A DNA stretch of 64,000 bases from Zooshikella harenae (GCF_018837975.1 NZ_JAGSOY010000011.1:40036-104035), one strand, 5' to 3'. Shown: positions 43,247-53,406, numbered from the stretch's first letter. Notes: generated from the letters alone by a model not told the origin. Translations and numbers: made by a program.

Positions 43247-44416
43247 TTACCCTCGCTTATCAGGCCAATGCCAGGCAGGTACTGATAACCAATGTTGACC
43301 TACTATTTCAGTTTGACCAAGCTGTTTTTCTAAAGCAATTTGGTTGCAGTCAGGGTGTTCACTTAACGCAGCAATTAATCGGTTCGAGTGTGTTACCACC
43401 CAAATTTGTGTTTTATTGGAAGCTTTAAGAATTAATCTTGCCAATGCGGGTAGTAAATCAGGATGTAAACTGGTTTCAGGTTCATTTAATACCATCAGTA
43501 ATGGTGGACGTGGAGTCAGTAGAGCGGCAATCCAAAGAATGTATCGTAATGTGCCATCAGATAGTTCTGCGCCTGACAAAGGTCGGAGTAGGCCTTCTTG
43601 TGAGAACTGCAATGAGAAACGGCCATCATGATGTTGAATTATACTCAGTTGTGCGCCAGGAAAAGCATCACTTACAGCTTCATCTAGTGCAACATGATCT
43701 CCAATCTCACGAATAGTCTGAAGTGCTGCTGCCAAGTCTCGACCATCATGGTGTAACACGGGGGTTCGTGTACCAAGCTGAGGTTGGCGTATTGGTGAGT
43801 TTTGATCAGTCCGAAAATGGTCATAAAATCGCCAGCTTCTTATAGACTCTCGCATGGAATAAAGTTCTGGCATTGAGCTGGGATCAATAATCTCATCAAA
43901 CATACTGTTGAAAAGACTGAGTGTCTGAGTCGCAATTTCCCACTTGCTACGGGGGCGTACTTTAACAACGGCTCCTTGTCTATCAACCAGTAAATTAGCA
44001 GGGCGGTACGTGGGTCCTGCCCAAATACATTCGCGTTTGATTTCGGGGTCGAGTGAAAAAAATGAGTTGGATGGTTTGGGAAGTCCTAGTGAAATGGCGT
44101 AACTTAATATTTCTGTGGAAAACCCCAAACGTAGACGGACTGATTCCTTACGAACAGTGCCTTGGATAGGTACTTCTCCGTTACGCATTTTAGGCGTGAT
44201 ACTGGCAGGGCCAGCCCAAAAAGTGGAGTCAAGACCGCCTTCAGCGGCTAGAGAATTAATGACGCCTCCTTGTGCTGTTTCTGCTAATAAACGTAATGCT
44301 TTGTACAGGTTTGACTTTCCACTGCCATTAGGCCCTGTAATTACATTTAAAGCGCCGAGAGGCGTCGTGATTTGTAGAATAGAGCGGTAATTATTAATGG
44401 CTAATGTTGTAATCAT
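43247..44416 (-). CDS. Predicted ABC-type ATPase (COG4637-like)
   Basis: A 389-residue soluble ATPase of the RecF/SMC/OLD type without a nuclease domain. Walker A is 'GPNGSGKSNLYKAL', the signature-like motif is 'LSDGTLRYILWIAALL', Walker B is 'LLMVLNEPETSLHPDLLP', where Asn replaces the usual Asp as is common in this group, and the H-loop is 'VVTHSNRLI'. Members have no firmly known role. It is a single gene, convergent with the preceding binding protein. The ATG is used; a TTG two codons earlier is possible. Confidence 0.85.
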   Translation of the reverse strand: MITTLAINNYRSILQITTPLGALNVITGPNGSGKSNLYKALRLLAETAQGGVINSLAAEGGLDSTFWAGPASITPKMRNGEVPIQGTVRKESVRLRLGFSTEILSYAISLGLPKPSNSFFSLDPEIKRECIWAGPTYRPANLLVDRQGAVVKVRPRSKWEIATQTLSLFNSMFDEIIDPSSMPELYSMRESIRSWRFYDHFRTDQNSPIRQPQLGTRTPVLHHDGRDLAAALQTIREIGDHVALDEAVSDAFPGAQLSIIQHHDGRFSLQFSQEGLLRPLSGAELSDGTLRYILWIAALLTPRPPLLMVLNEPETSLHPDLLPALARLILKASNKTQIWVVTHSNRLIAALSEHPDCNQIALEKQLGQTEIVGQHWLSVPAWHWPDKRG

Positions 44417-44812
44417 GGACAAATGAACAAAAGAAGATTAATTGAGGCGTAATGTATTAATGGTTAGTACTAGCAATTAACAAACAACGTGTTTTATTAA
44501 GACACTTCACGGTCATATTAATTCAATAATCCAGTATGCTTACGACAAATAAAGAGCATCATGTGTTGAGCTTAATATACATTATTATGGATTTAAATTT
44601 TAAACACCTGTGAGCATGGAAATGATTAGCAAAAGAGTTGTAGCGCTATGCTATTATGAAACGAAAGTACAATAAGTTGGCGCGCATAATAAATGGATTG
44701 CTAATGTTCTGGTTATATAGCTCTAGAGAGAGGTATGCTTCAAGTGTGCACTGTAAGTGGACATTGGTAGTAATGTAAAAACCTAAATACCAGACTGACA
44801 AGGATGCCTCCC
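44417..44812. other. Intergenic region before the chemoreceptor gene
   Basis: Nearly 400 AT-rich bases between divergent genes, with no gene or repeat recognised. It should hold the chemoreceptor promoter; I do not see a clear sigma-28 box. Confidence 0.45.
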
Positions 44813-46840
44813 ATGATTAATTTTTGGTATTTTGGACGGAAGCTCGTTGGTAACCTGCGTTTGACACAAAAATTTCTTCTCATTTTAAGTTTACTACTTT
44901 TGCCTATTTTGTATGCGTTATGGCAAATTGTGACAACTCATAATCAGGATATTCATGTTTGGGAAAAAGAGCTTGCTGGTCAGCAACTTATTGCTATCGT
45001 TCATCCGCTTCGAATTCTAGCGGCTCAACATCGAGGTAAAACAGCTGCGTGGTTAGGTGGAAGTCAGTCTGCGTATAATGATCTCCCAGAGATTAGGGCA
45101 AAACTGGAACAGGCATTTAGTAAAGCGACTAATACTGCAAATCAAATGGGCTTTGCAGATGTGGCGAAGTCAATTCATACAGTGGCTGATGAGTGGCAGT
45201 CAATGACTGATAAGTTATCAACAGATATTCAAATTAATACTGCATTTTCATTACATACAGAATGGATCAATCGTATATCCATAATTGTTGACACTATCGC
45301 GACTAACACTGGGCTAATTCTTGATCCCAAACTAAATACTTTCTTAGCAATGAATATGTTTGTTTACCAGTTACCTTTATTATCAGAAACAACAGGGAAA
45401 CTTCGTGGTAAAGGTAGCTTGGTTGCAGCCCAGGGTCAATTTACCCCTGAGTTATTTATTGAGGTGACCAGATTAACCGAAATAGTTGAAGAGGTGCTGG
45501 CCAAAGTCGAAACTCAAATTACTGCATTAAATAATTATTCTGTGGATTATCGTAGTCAAATAGCCCCTTATGCTAAGAAACTAACTCAAATGGTTAACGA
45601 GTTGGTCACAACAAGTAAGCGTGATTTACTGGAGGTACAAACGTTATCCGTATCAGCTGAACAGTTTTTTGAAAAAGGGAGTACAGCGATAAATGCCCAA
45701 ATGGATTTTTACCACTTTATTGAAAATCTATTTATTGAGGGGGCAAAAAAACATTTAAATGAAACCATACATAAACGGAATATTGTTGTTGCTGTTTTTT
45801 CGCTAACTATGTTATCGGCGTTATATTTATTGGTTTGCTATCAGATTAATACCCGGTTGGCGATAAATAGTTTACTTTATGCTGCACAATCACTTGAGGC
45901 TGGCCACTTAAATATACAGCTTGAGACAAAAGGGCAAGATGAATTATCCGAAGCAATAAACGCGACAGGTCGTGCTATGAATTTGCTTCGACAAAAAGTA
46001 AAAATGCTGGCCCAAGAAGCCATTGCACTTAATCAGACTGCTCAGGAGCTTGATAGTGAGTCAAAAACGAATCAACAGTCTGGTAATGATCAAAAACAAC
46101 AGATCAGCCATATTGTTGAGCTTGTTCGCAATAGTACAGACTCTGCTCAATCAATGCTTGAGCTTTCTGAAGAGACCTCTTTGCATGTTCAGGAGGTATA
46201 CACCTCAGCACAGGAGAGTTCGCAACAGTCGATTAAGACAGCTGATTCCAGTCATCAATTAGCGGAGCAAATTAATGATGCTGCACAGCAAATTACAAAA
46301 CTAGCTGAGAGTGCGAATAATATAAGCAATGTGATTGATGTTATTAAAGCGGTTGCTGAACAGACCAATCTGCTGGCATTAAATGCAGCAATCGAAGCGG
46401 CAAGAGCTGGAGAGCAGGGAAGAGGCTTTGCAGTCGTTGCTGATGAAGTCCGTACACTAGCCACTCGAACACAAGAGGCTACCAATGAAATCAGTGACTC
46501 AATATTAAATTTGCAGCAGATAGCAGAAGAAGCCGTTAAGGTAATGGAAGAATCATCACGAGAAGCAGTAACCAGTGAAGAAAGAACACGTAGTACAGGA
46601 GAAGCGCTACAAAAAGTCACTGAAGCTACAAACCAAGTCGCAGAAGCATTTCAGAAAGTATCTGAAGCTGCCAATATACAGGCATCAACCGCAGGCGATA
46701 TTAATTCTCGAATAGATTCTGTGGATAACTCAGCCTCTGATTTAGTTTCCAGTGCTGAACGTGTTGCTGAAAATGCCAATTCGGTGCATACACGAAGTAA
46801 AAGTATAGAAAATATCGTTTCTGGTTTTAAGTTTGACTGA
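44813..46840 (+). CDS. Methyl-accepting chemotaxis protein
   Basis: A 675-residue transmembrane receptor. The first membrane helix is '[19 protein letters not shown]' (about residues 20-40). A mainly helical sensory domain of about 280 residues follows, a second membrane helix ('[20 protein letters not shown]', about 325-345), a HAMP region, and the signalling domain. Its hairpin tip is '[20 protein letters not shown]' then '[18 protein letters not shown]'. No C-terminal methylesterase-tether pentapeptide is present. The second ATG is preferred because AAGGA lies eight bases upstream of it. Ligand unknown. Confidence 0.92.
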   Translation: MINFWYFGRKLVGNLRLTQKFLLILSLLLLPILYALWQIVTTHNQDIHVWEKELAGQQLIAIVHPLRILAAQHRGKTAAWLGGSQSAYNDLPEIRAKLEQAFSKATNTANQMGFADVAKSIHTVADEWQSMTDKLSTDIQINTAFSLHTEWINRISIIVDTIATNTGLILDPKLNTFLAMNMFVYQLPLLSETTGKLRGKGSLVAAQGQFTPELFIEVTRLTEIVEEVLAKVETQITALNNYSVDYRSQIAPYAKKLTQMVNELVTTSKRDLLEVQTLSVSAEQFFEKGSTAINAQMDFYHFIENLFIEGAKKHLNETIHKRNIVVAVFSLTMLSALYLLVCYQINTRLAINSLLYAAQSLEAGHLNIQLETKGQDELSEAINATGRAMNLLRQKVKMLAQEAIALNQTAQELDSESKTNQQSGNDQKQQISHIVELVRNSTDSAQSMLELSEETSLHVQEVYTSAQESSQQSIKTADSSHQLAEQINDAAQQITKLAESANNISNVIDVIKAVAEQTNLLALNAAIEAARAGEQGRGFAVVADEVRTLATRTQEATNEISDSILNLQQIAEEAVKVMEESSREAVTSEERTRSTGEALQKVTEATNQVAEAFQKVSEAANIQASTAGDINSRIDSVDNSASDLVSSAERVAENANSVHTRSKSIENIVSGFKFD

Positions 46841-46937
46841 TGGCGTTTCGTTGAATTGCCAGCCAATCCTCTTTAAATATTACTACAACTACTGTTGTCT
46901 ACCTCAATTGACCACTAATGATGGTACTTTAGCCTTA

Positions 46938-46959
46938 TATACCCTTCGCTATGGGTACA
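46938..46959. repeat. Short palindromic repeat, 22-bp form
   Basis: TATACCC, spacer TTCGCTAT, GGGTAC. Same family and same spacer as at 18037; it lies between the chemoreceptor and nemR genes. Confidence 0.75.
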
Positions 46960-47063
46960 GTTAAATTAGCCTTAGCCAAAGGTCCTAGCTGTGCCGACGC
47001 TATGATATAGCTAAACTTAATTAGTATGTTGAATATTGTTATAATAAGCCACAAATAAACCAC

Positions 47064-47078
47064 TAGACGACCGGTCTA
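47064..47078. promoter_or_regulatory. NemR-type operator upstream of nemR
   Basis: TAGACGACCGGTCTA, an inverted repeat with TAGAC/GTCTA arms. The same box, with one base changed, lies at 47812 before nemA. It resembles the TAGACC-N4-GGTCTA box of E. coli NemR. Confidence 0.8.
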
Positions 47079-47100
47079 ATTAGCTGCTAGTATTAACATC

Positions 47101-47712
47101 ATGAATCGTAGTGAGCATCAAGATACCCGAGAAACCATCCTGTGTGCAGGTGAGCAGTTGATTCTCAGTAAAGGGTTTTCAGCTGTGGGGTTAGCCCAGA
47201 TATTAGCGCAGGCAAAAGTGCCAAAGGGTTCTTTTTACCATTATTTTAAGTCAAAAGAGCTGTTTGGCGTGGAGTTGCTCCGAAGGTATTTTTGCCACTA
47301 TGAGCAAGTTCTCGATGAGCTATTCAATCAGCCTAAAAGTGGCAAAGATAAACTGATGTCGTATTGGCAGTACTGGTTTGAAAAACAAACAGATAAGTGC
47401 TGTGATAAGCAATGTCTAGCGGTGAAGTTATCTGCTGAGGTATCTGACTTATCTGATGATATGCGGTTAATGCTGAAGTCTGGTATAGAAGCGATTATTA
47501 GTCGAATAGAAGAATGTGTAAAGCTTGGAATAAATGATGGTTCTTTACCCACTACGTTAGATGCGAGACTTACATCAGTTGTACTGTATCAACAATGGAT
47601 GGGTGCAAGTCTGATGACTAAAGTACGTCGAGATGATTCTGCTATACAGACTGCTATGATGATGACAGAGTTATTGTTGACATCTGATTGCATGCTTAAA
47701 AAAGAAGCTTAG
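47101..47712 (+). CDS. nemR: TetR-family repressor NemR
   Basis: A 203-residue TetR-family regulator sensing electrophiles and reactive chlorine. The N-terminal helix-turn-helix is 'SAVGLAQILAQAKVPKGSFY' followed by 'HYFKSKELFGVELL'. The ligand domain has 'KQCLAVKLSAEVSDLSDDMR', which matches the 'GCLTVKLSAEVCDLSEDMR' segment of E. coli NemR; the first Cys there corresponds to redox-active Cys106. It precedes nemA, and an identical-type operator stands before both genes, so it represses itself and nemA. An intrinsic terminator follows. Confidence 0.9.
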   Translation: MNRSEHQDTRETILCAGEQLILSKGFSAVGLAQILAQAKVPKGSFYHYFKSKELFGVELLRRYFCHYEQVLDELFNQPKSGKDKLMSYWQYWFEKQTDKCCDKQCLAVKLSAEVSDLSDDMRLMLKSGIEAIISRIEECVKLGINDGSLPTTLDARLTSVVLYQQWMGASLMTKVRRDDSAIQTAMMMTELLLTSDCMLKKEA

Positions 47713-47764
47713 TGTAAAACGGGTTTTGCGTTAAATAGAGATTTATTTGAATGTGTGACCTCAA

Positions 47765-47802
47765 TGAGGCCATTAGTTTACTCAAAATGGCCTCATTTTT
47801 TT
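47765..47802 (+). terminator. Terminator after nemR
   Basis: Perfect 10-bp stem TGAGGCCATT/AATGGCCTCA followed by seven T residues. It ends nemR just ahead of the nemA promoter, so nemA must have its own start. Confidence 0.88.
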
Positions 47803-47811
47803 AATATATTA

Positions 47812-47826
47812 TAGACGACTGGTCTA
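47812..47826. promoter_or_regulatory. NemR-type operator upstream of nemA
   Basis: TAGACGACTGGTCTA, differing from the nemR box at 47064 by one base. It overlaps the AT-rich promoter stretch (TAATATATTATAG) and lies 27 bases before the nemA start. Confidence 0.8.
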
Positions 47827-47853
47827 CTAAATGGTTTGCAAAGGGAGTGTATG

Positions 47854-48963
47854 ATGACAGAAAGAACCTTACTAACACCATTTCAGTTAGCTGATATGAC
47901 TTTACCTAACCGAGTCATAATGGCCCCTTTAACTCGTTCGAGAGCCTCACAACCAGGAGATGTTCCGAATCAGTTGATGGTTGAATACTATTGTCAACGG
48001 GCATCATCAGGCTTAATTATCACTGAGGCCAGTCAAATATCATCTCAAGGTAAGGGGTATGCGTGTACGCCTGGAATTTATTCTGATGAGCAGGTAGAAG
48101 GTTGGAAAACTGTGACGGAGGCTGTGCATCAGGCAGGAGGTAGAATAGCCCTACAGCTTTGGCATGTTGGCCGTATTTCTAACCGCGAATTACAGCCTGG
48201 AAAGCAAGCGCCAGTCGCACCATCTGCAATCAAAGCTGAAGGTGCACGAAGCTACAATCTTATAAACGGTAAATTGACGCGCATAAGTGCTGACTTACCT
48301 AAAGCATTAACTGTAGAAGAAATAAAAGTCATCCAGACTGATTATGTAAATGCGGCAAAAAATGCGTTGAAAGCTGGATTTGATATGATTGAAGTTCATG
48401 CCGCTAATGGTTATTTACCTGATCAGTTCTTAGCAAATAATAGTAATCAACGTACAGATGAGTACGGTGGCCCTATCGAAAATCGTGCTCGCTTTCTTTT
48501 AGAAACTGTGGATAAACTTATTGATCTGCTTGACCCAAGTAAAATTGGGGTTCGACTTTCACCACTTGGATCATTTAATGACATTGCTGATGATGAAGCG
48601 GAGGAAGTTGCTTTATACGTACTTAATGAGCTAAACAAGCGAAATATTGCGTATATTCATTTAAATGAACCAACTTGGATGAATGGTCAGCCTTATACAA
48701 ATACTTTTAGAGAAAGAGTAAGGCAGAGCTTTAAAGGTGCAATTATTGTTTGCGGAGCCTATGACAAAGCGCTTGCAGAACAGGTCATCAATGCTGGCTG
48801 GGCTGACTTGGTTGCTTTTGGCAGACCCTATATTGCAAATCCAGACTTGGTAGAACGTTTTAAATCGAATTCTGAATTAAATGAACCTGATTCAGATACG
48901 TTCTATGGTGGCGGCGCTAAAGGTTATATTGATTATCCTAAACTGCAAGCAGCTCTAGCGTAA
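47854..48963 (+). CDS. nemA: Alkene reductase, Old Yellow Enzyme family (NemA)
   Basis: About 369 residues; an FMN enzyme reducing electrophilic alkenes, N-ethylmaleimide and nitro compounds with NADPH. Family motifs are 'MAPLTRSRA', 'ALQLWHVGRIS', 'DMIEVHAANGYLPDQFL' (substrate-binding His/Asn pair), 'TDEYGGPIENRARFLLE', 'VRLSP' and 'VAFGRPYIANPDLVERF'. AGGGAG lies six bases before the chosen ATG. Repressed by NemR through the operator at 47812. Confidence 0.94.
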   Translation: MTERTLLTPFQLADMTLPNRVIMAPLTRSRASQPGDVPNQLMVEYYCQRASSGLIITEASQISSQGKGYACTPGIYSDEQVEGWKTVTEAVHQAGGRIALQLWHVGRISNRELQPGKQAPVAPSAIKAEGARSYNLINGKLTRISADLPKALTVEEIKVIQTDYVNAAKNALKAGFDMIEVHAANGYLPDQFLANNSNQRTDEYGGPIENRARFLLETVDKLIDLLDPSKIGVRLSPLGSFNDIADDEAEEVALYVLNELNKRNIAYIHLNEPTWMNGQPYTNTFRERVRQSFKGAIIVCGAYDKALAEQVINAGWADLVAFGRPYIANPDLVERFKSNSELNEPDSDTFYGGGAKGYIDYPKLQAALA

Positions 48964-48972
48964 GCGATGAAG

Positions 48973-49014
48973 TATACCCATAACAAAGCCTAAAAATGAT
49001 TTGTGAAGGGTATA
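48973..49014. repeat. Repeat family, 42-bp form
   Basis: Read on the minus strand: TATACCCTTCACAAATCATT followed by TTTAGGCTTTGTTATGGG and TATA. It looks like the two ends of the long element joined without the middle. Confidence 0.78.
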
Positions 49015-49185
49015 GTTTTGAAAATCACATCATTATTACTTTAGTGAAGGTATTGTAAATAAAATAAGTGATGGTTCATCAATGTTAAATCTAAGCTGCC
49101 GCCTTTATACGGTAGCCTAGATTTAAGGAATGAATATATTGACCCTAAAAAAATAATTGATTCACTAAAAGAGTAGGCTCTTTAC

Positions 49186-49587
49186 TTAGTGAACAATAAC
49201 TTCATATTCTTCTCCAGAACCAAATAGAAAAACACGTCCTGGGCAACCTTGTTCATCAAAGTCATACCACTTTGCATGTTGTTGGCCATCAATTGATTCA
49301 GTATAACCACAGCCTCTGGTTTTATCTGGTACATTTTGATTCCAAAAAATATCGCAGCCGTTATTTGCGACAAAACCAGTTGCAGTCGCTGATGTATCAC
49401 AGCCGTTTGGCCAAATACAGGTAACAGTCCATATAGTTGCACAATCAACTTCAACGTTAGTTTGTAGCGTATCATGCAACTTTTTCGTTACTAACTGATT
49501 ATTTTCGACAGTGGTAAATCCTTGGCTAAATGCTAAAGCTGATAACCCAGCTGTAACTAAAATTATAAATCCCTTTAAAAAAACCAT
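49186..49587 (-). CDS. Small Cys-rich secreted protein of unknown function
   Basis: A 133-residue protein with a signal peptide ('LKGFIILVTAGLSALAFSQG'). The mature part has six cysteines in three clusters ('VDCATIWTVTCIWPNGC', 'NNGCDIF', 'RGCGY', 'EQGCPG'), suggesting disulfides, and is rich in aromatic and Gly residues. A good ribosome site (GGGAGA, six bases) precedes the ATG. No family is recognised. It is a single gene next to two intergenic repeat elements. Confidence 0.7.
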   Translation of the reverse strand: MVFLKGFIILVTAGLSALAFSQGFTTVENNQLVTKKLHDTLQTNVEVDCATIWTVTCIWPNGCDTSATATGFVANNGCDIFWNQNVPDKTRGCGYTESIDGQQHAKWYDFDEQGCPGRVFLFGSGEEYEVIVH

Positions 49588-50400
49588 AACAAATCTCCCT
49601 ATAAATTTCTTACATAGTTTTATCTTTATTAGTAGCGTTGTTACATTTAAGTACTATAGCTGGCTTACAAGGTTGTACGCTCTATAGTGGTGTGAATTTT
49701 GAACTACTGAGAGAAACTACTGATTATCAATAGTGCGCTAATCACTGGTAAAACTCAATGCTGGTTTACTAAGGGAAAGGGTATTTATTTCTGGAGACAT
49801 ATCAGTCAGTGGGTAAGAAGTTTTGAAGGATAGATTTATAGATATACCCTTCATGAATTATTTTTAGGGTTTGTTGTCGGCGTTCTTGACCAATAAGGAT
49901 GTTGGGAATGCAGTTCATGCAGGAACTTTTAACTGCCACCCAAGTCACTTATTATTATAACCGCCCAGCAGCGCTGTTATATCAATTAAAGTCGCTACCG
50001 CAAGTTTCACAGTAGTAAACTTGCCCTGGGGCTTCCTCGCTTGACGGCTGCCCCTAAAAACCCTTCGTTATGGGTATACCTGATTGTTTCATAGCCAATA
50101 GGTTTTGATTGAATAAATCTTTTAATTTTTCATGAGTAAATGCTGATACCTTTATTTTAGATTTTCGAAGGTTAAAATCCATGGAGGTATTGTACATTGG
50201 TACAAATTTTATTTTATAGTTCCATTTTTTAAATATGTAAGTGAATATGTCATAAAGTATGCTTTTATGATTAAAGGCATAAGGAGGTTTATTATTGGTA
50301 ATGCTAACTTAAATATAGTCCGCATAGAAAATATTAAACCTGAAAAAAACAGATAAAATGACCAGTTTTTTATGAAGGGTGTTTGTTGCCATTTTGTGGC
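49588..50400. other. Intergenic region with a long repeat element
   Basis: About 800 bases without a gene. It contains the 236-bp repeat copy B (49843-50078). The rest is AT-rich and unremarkable. Confidence 0.5.
49843..50078 (+). repeat. MITE-like repeat element, copy B
   Basis: Starts TATACCCTTCATGAATTATT and ends CCCCTAAAAACCC then TTCGTTATGGGTATA. It matches copy A (20877-21052, opposite orientation) along its length, including 'GTTGTCGGCGTTCTTGACCA' and 'TTTAACTGCCACCC'. It carries about 60 extra bases in the middle (about 49965-50030). Non-coding. Confidence 0.82.
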
Positions 50401-50841
50401 TTATATTTTTTCGGTGCTTGCAGAAAAACTAAAGTTTTTAATGAAAAGTTGTATTTCTGTTGATATATTTTTAAACTCACTTGAGGATAACTTTTCGATC
50501 TCAGCGAGCTGATTAAAGCCAGGAATTGTACATTCTAAGGTGTTCTTAGTCATACGTTTAAATCCCATGCTCCAGTCAGGAAAATCCCTGTGATTGGTTA
50601 ACTCTGTATGAATAAGTATAATGCTGTAGTGTCTTTTATCCTGGTTTATGGTCGCAAATAGTTTTTCAACAATGCTTTTATCACCCTCTAGATACTGAAT
50701 AATGGTGCAGTCACAGTATAGCAATAACCCTGTTATATTTAGTTTAATGTTATTTTCTCTAGAACTTTTTAGTAAGGTAATGAGCTCTTGCTCTGACATT
50801 GGAGCTGTAGCGGAGCTAATGTAAATAAGTTTAAAGATCAT
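50401..50841 (-). CDS. BLUF-domain blue-light photoreceptor
   Basis: A 146-residue protein made of one BLUF (FAD-binding blue-light sensing) domain plus a short helical tail. Key features are the Tyr in 'LIYISSA', the Asn/Gln pair region 'NITGLLLYCDCTIIQYLEGD' with the photoactive Gln in 'IIQYLEG', and the C-terminal strand 'FPDWSMGF' with its Trp and Met. No output domain is attached, so it must signal by protein contact. No partner gene is adjacent; the next gene (ArsM) is on the same strand but 190 bases away. Confidence 0.92.
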   Translation of the reverse strand: MIFKLIYISSATAPMSEQELITLLKSSRENNIKLNITGLLLYCDCTIIQYLEGDKSIVEKLFATINQDKRHYSIILIHTELTNHRDFPDWSMGFKRMTKNTLECTIPGFNQLAEIEKLSSSEFKNISTEIQLFIKNFSFSASTEKI

Positions 50842-51033
50842 TTTTCTTAAAGGATTCCATTCAGTACAGGGAGCACCATTTTTCTAAAATGCATTTTTAG
50901 ATATACCCTAAAGTATATTGAATGATTTTCATTGTGTATAGTTAAAATGTTTTTTAATAAAAACCAAATGAAAGTTTATCAAATGCAATTTTGACAAAGA
51001 TTTTTCCATTTTTCTCACGAGCGTAAGGGAAAT

Positions 51034-52086
51034 TTAGCAGCATGCTTGATGACTATTATTGGTGGTAGTTATAATCTTATCGAAAGGTATATCAATACCG
51101 CAGTCCGAAAATGGACCAAAGTGATGGGTAAAGTTACCCATAAACTCAAAATGTGGTTTCAAACGAGTTTCGTTTAGCATTCGCCAAGTGTTTCCGCAAA
51201 CAGAGTATATTTTTCCTTTTTCAAACGAATGGTGTTTATCTAGTGTCATTTCTTTTTCAAAGTAAGGGATGGTTCCTTTATATACAATGGCCTGGCCATA
51301 ATCTTCACAGTTATCGTCCAGATTGGCTAATTTGAAAAGTCGGTGAGTTGCTGAGTAAAATTCGAGATTGTTTAGTTTCAGTTGTATTTCAGGATTTTTA
51401 ATAAAAATAGGACGGTCACTCACTAAACGAGGGTCTTTGAAGCCTGTTTTTTTGGCTATAGATAAGAAATCTTGCCAATATAAGGCACCGCTGAGGCATT
51501 CTCCGTAAAGCTCAGTATCACTCTGTAATTCAGATGGTACTCGACGACTAGCGTATACATCGGAGAAGTAAAGTTCACCACCGTTTTTAAGCAGCTTATA
51601 AGCTTGTTCAAATACCTTCTCTTTAGAGGGTGACAAATTAATTACACAGTTAGAAACAATAATATCGAAACTATTTGGCTTCAGTTCTAGCGAAAGTAGA
51701 TCTTCAATATAACCCTGGTAAAATGTAACATTATTTTTGTCATACCCAAATTGTTTTTGATGATAGTCTTTGTATTCGTTAGCAACAGCAATTTGCTCAT
51801 CTGTCATATCAACACCATGTACCTGGCCTCCCTCTCCTACTAGATGAGCTAATACATAGCAATCACGCCCACTCCCGCAGCCAAGATCTAGAACATGACA
51901 GTCATTTAATAAAGCGGGTACCACAAAGCCACAGCCAAAATATCGACTTTTTACTGATTCATGAACTAACGCCATGGCTTGCAGAATATCGGGCGTAGGT
52001 CGATCAGTAGTAGTACACGCGTCGGTTTGAAGGTCCTGCGAACGTTTTAAGACTTTACCATAGTAGTTTTTGATATGATCTTGCAT
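51034..52086 (-). CDS. arsM: Arsenite S-adenosylmethionine methyltransferase
   Basis: A 350-residue class I methyltransferase that methylates As(III). The SAM loop is 'VLDLGCGSGRDCYVLA' and the acidic strand end 'VHGVDMTDEQI'. The As-binding cysteines appear in 'DACTT' (near 23), 'SNCVINLSPSKEKVF' and 'GECLSGALY', the positions conserved in ArsM. It also has a C-terminal Cys pair ('SHQACC') often seen in this family. AAAGAGA precedes the ATG. No arsR, arsB or arsC gene is nearby, so it stands alone rather than in an ars operon. Confidence 0.92.
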   Translation of the reverse strand: MQDHIKNYYGKVLKRSQDLQTDACTTTDRPTPDILQAMALVHESVKSRYFGCGFVVPALLNDCHVLDLGCGSGRDCYVLAHLVGEGGQVHGVDMTDEQIAVANEYKDYHQKQFGYDKNNVTFYQGYIEDLLSLELKPNSFDIIVSNCVINLSPSKEKVFEQAYKLLKNGGELYFSDVYASRRVPSELQSDTELYGECLSGALYWQDFLSIAKKTGFKDPRLVSDRPIFIKNPEIQLKLNNLEFYSATHRLFKLANLDDNCEDYGQAIVYKGTIPYFEKEMTLDKHHSFEKGKIYSVCGNTWRMLNETRLKPHFEFMGNFTHHFGPFSDCGIDIPFDKIITTTNNSHQACC

Positions 52087-52236
52087 AATGTCTCTTTCTA
52101 GTGGCTTGTAGTCATAATAAATTTGCCTGTCTTATGCATTACAGGTGTGGCTGTTATTGAAAGTATACTTTAACTGAAACATTGCAATTGGATGTATGTG
52201 TAATCATTATAGCGTTAATTACTGCTGTAGATCAGT

Positions 52237-53406
52237 ATGAGCAACATAATGAATAAAATACTAAACTTTCTCGTTGTGCTAAGTGCGGGTATTACAATTG
52301 GTTGGTATGGACATGTTTTATGGCAAGAACTCAATGAATATGATAGACAACAGTTGATATCTGCATTTGATATAAGTCAGGTCATTGAGTCAGAGCCTAT
52401 TCAGGTTCCTTCTCCCCAGACACCCTATTGGCAAGCGTTACAAGATGCTTTATTAGCAAAAGATAATCAGTTAATTATTACCTCATATCATGCATTAGTA
52501 CAGAGTAACCCAGTCATGCAGCAGGATGCTGACATACTTTTGCGAGAGTATTTTCAAGGTGAGCTTGATGCCAAGCGATTTGTATATCTTATACCATTAC
52601 TGGAAAATCTTTTACAGATTTATCCACAAGATATTACCACTTGGAATATTCTTATTGAGAGTTATCTACAGTCTGCAGATATACGCCAAGCAATTTTCAC
52701 GCTATATAAGCTTGAGAGTAACCTTGATGATTATGAGGATATTGAGAAGGTAAAATCTAGAATAAAACTTTTAGTACAAGCTTATGATCAACAGTTACTT
52801 GAAGATAATCAAGTCACTCAATTACTGAAGTTTTATGAAGAACTATCGTTTATTGATGAAAGTAATTATAGTTATTTATTCAGAAGAGCAGAGCTTTTTG
52901 CTCAGTTAAAAGATTACACACAGGCACTAAGTTTGTTAGATTATTTGCAAAGTGACTTAAAATGGGGAGCAGCGGCAAAGCGTTTAAAAGATATAATTCT
53001 GGAAAAAATGAGAGCTAAAGAAGGTATTTTGCTGACTAGGCATGGTGAGCATTTTATCGTACCTGTTGAATTGAATGGTCAGTATAAGCTAAATTTATTG
53101 ATCGACACTGGGGCAAGCTTATCTGTTATTTCAAGAGGATTTTTCCAAAACGTTATTGGAAATAATGTAGCTCATTATCAAAGCCAAGTTAGAATGAATA
53201 CCGCCAATGGGCAAGTTATTGCACCTGTTTATCGATTTAAAAACATATCCATTGCAGGAAGAAAAGTTAATGATATTGATGTTGCAGTGGTCGACATGCC
53301 TGAATCAAGTGTTTATCAAGGATTATTAGGAATGAATTTCCTCAAGTTTTTCCAATTTGAAATGAATCAGGAACAAAGCTTACTGTTTCTTGACCCTAAG
53401 CACTAG
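52237..53406 (+). CDS. Membrane-anchored retropepsin-like aspartic protease
   Basis: A 389-residue protein with an N-terminal membrane helix ('ILNFLVVLSAGITIGWYGHV'). A helical, TPR-like middle follows (about 60-260; 'TTWNILIESYLQSADIRQAI', 'YLFRRAELFAQLKDYTQALS'), then a C-terminal single-lobe aspartic protease domain. Its catalytic motif is 'LLIDTGASLSVIS' (Asp-Thr-Gly near residue 290) with the later 'GLLGMNFL' flap-side motif, as in TIGR02281-type proteins. Such proteases act as dimers. The TPR plus retropepsin build suggests an envelope processing role; substrate unknown. Confidence 0.88.
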   Translation: MSNIMNKILNFLVVLSAGITIGWYGHVLWQELNEYDRQQLISAFDISQVIESEPIQVPSPQTPYWQALQDALLAKDNQLIITSYHALVQSNPVMQQDADILLREYFQGELDAKRFVYLIPLLENLLQIYPQDITTWNILIESYLQSADIRQAIFTLYKLESNLDDYEDIEKVKSRIKLLVQAYDQQLLEDNQVTQLLKFYEELSFIDESNYSYLFRRAELFAQLKDYTQALSLLDYLQSDLKWGAAAKRLKDIILEKMRAKEGILLTRHGEHFIVPVELNGQYKLNLLIDTGASLSVISRGFFQNVIGNNVAHYQSQVRMNTANGQVIAPVYRFKNISIAGRKVNDIDVAVVDMPESSVYQGLLGMNFLKFFQFEMNQEQSLLFLDPKH

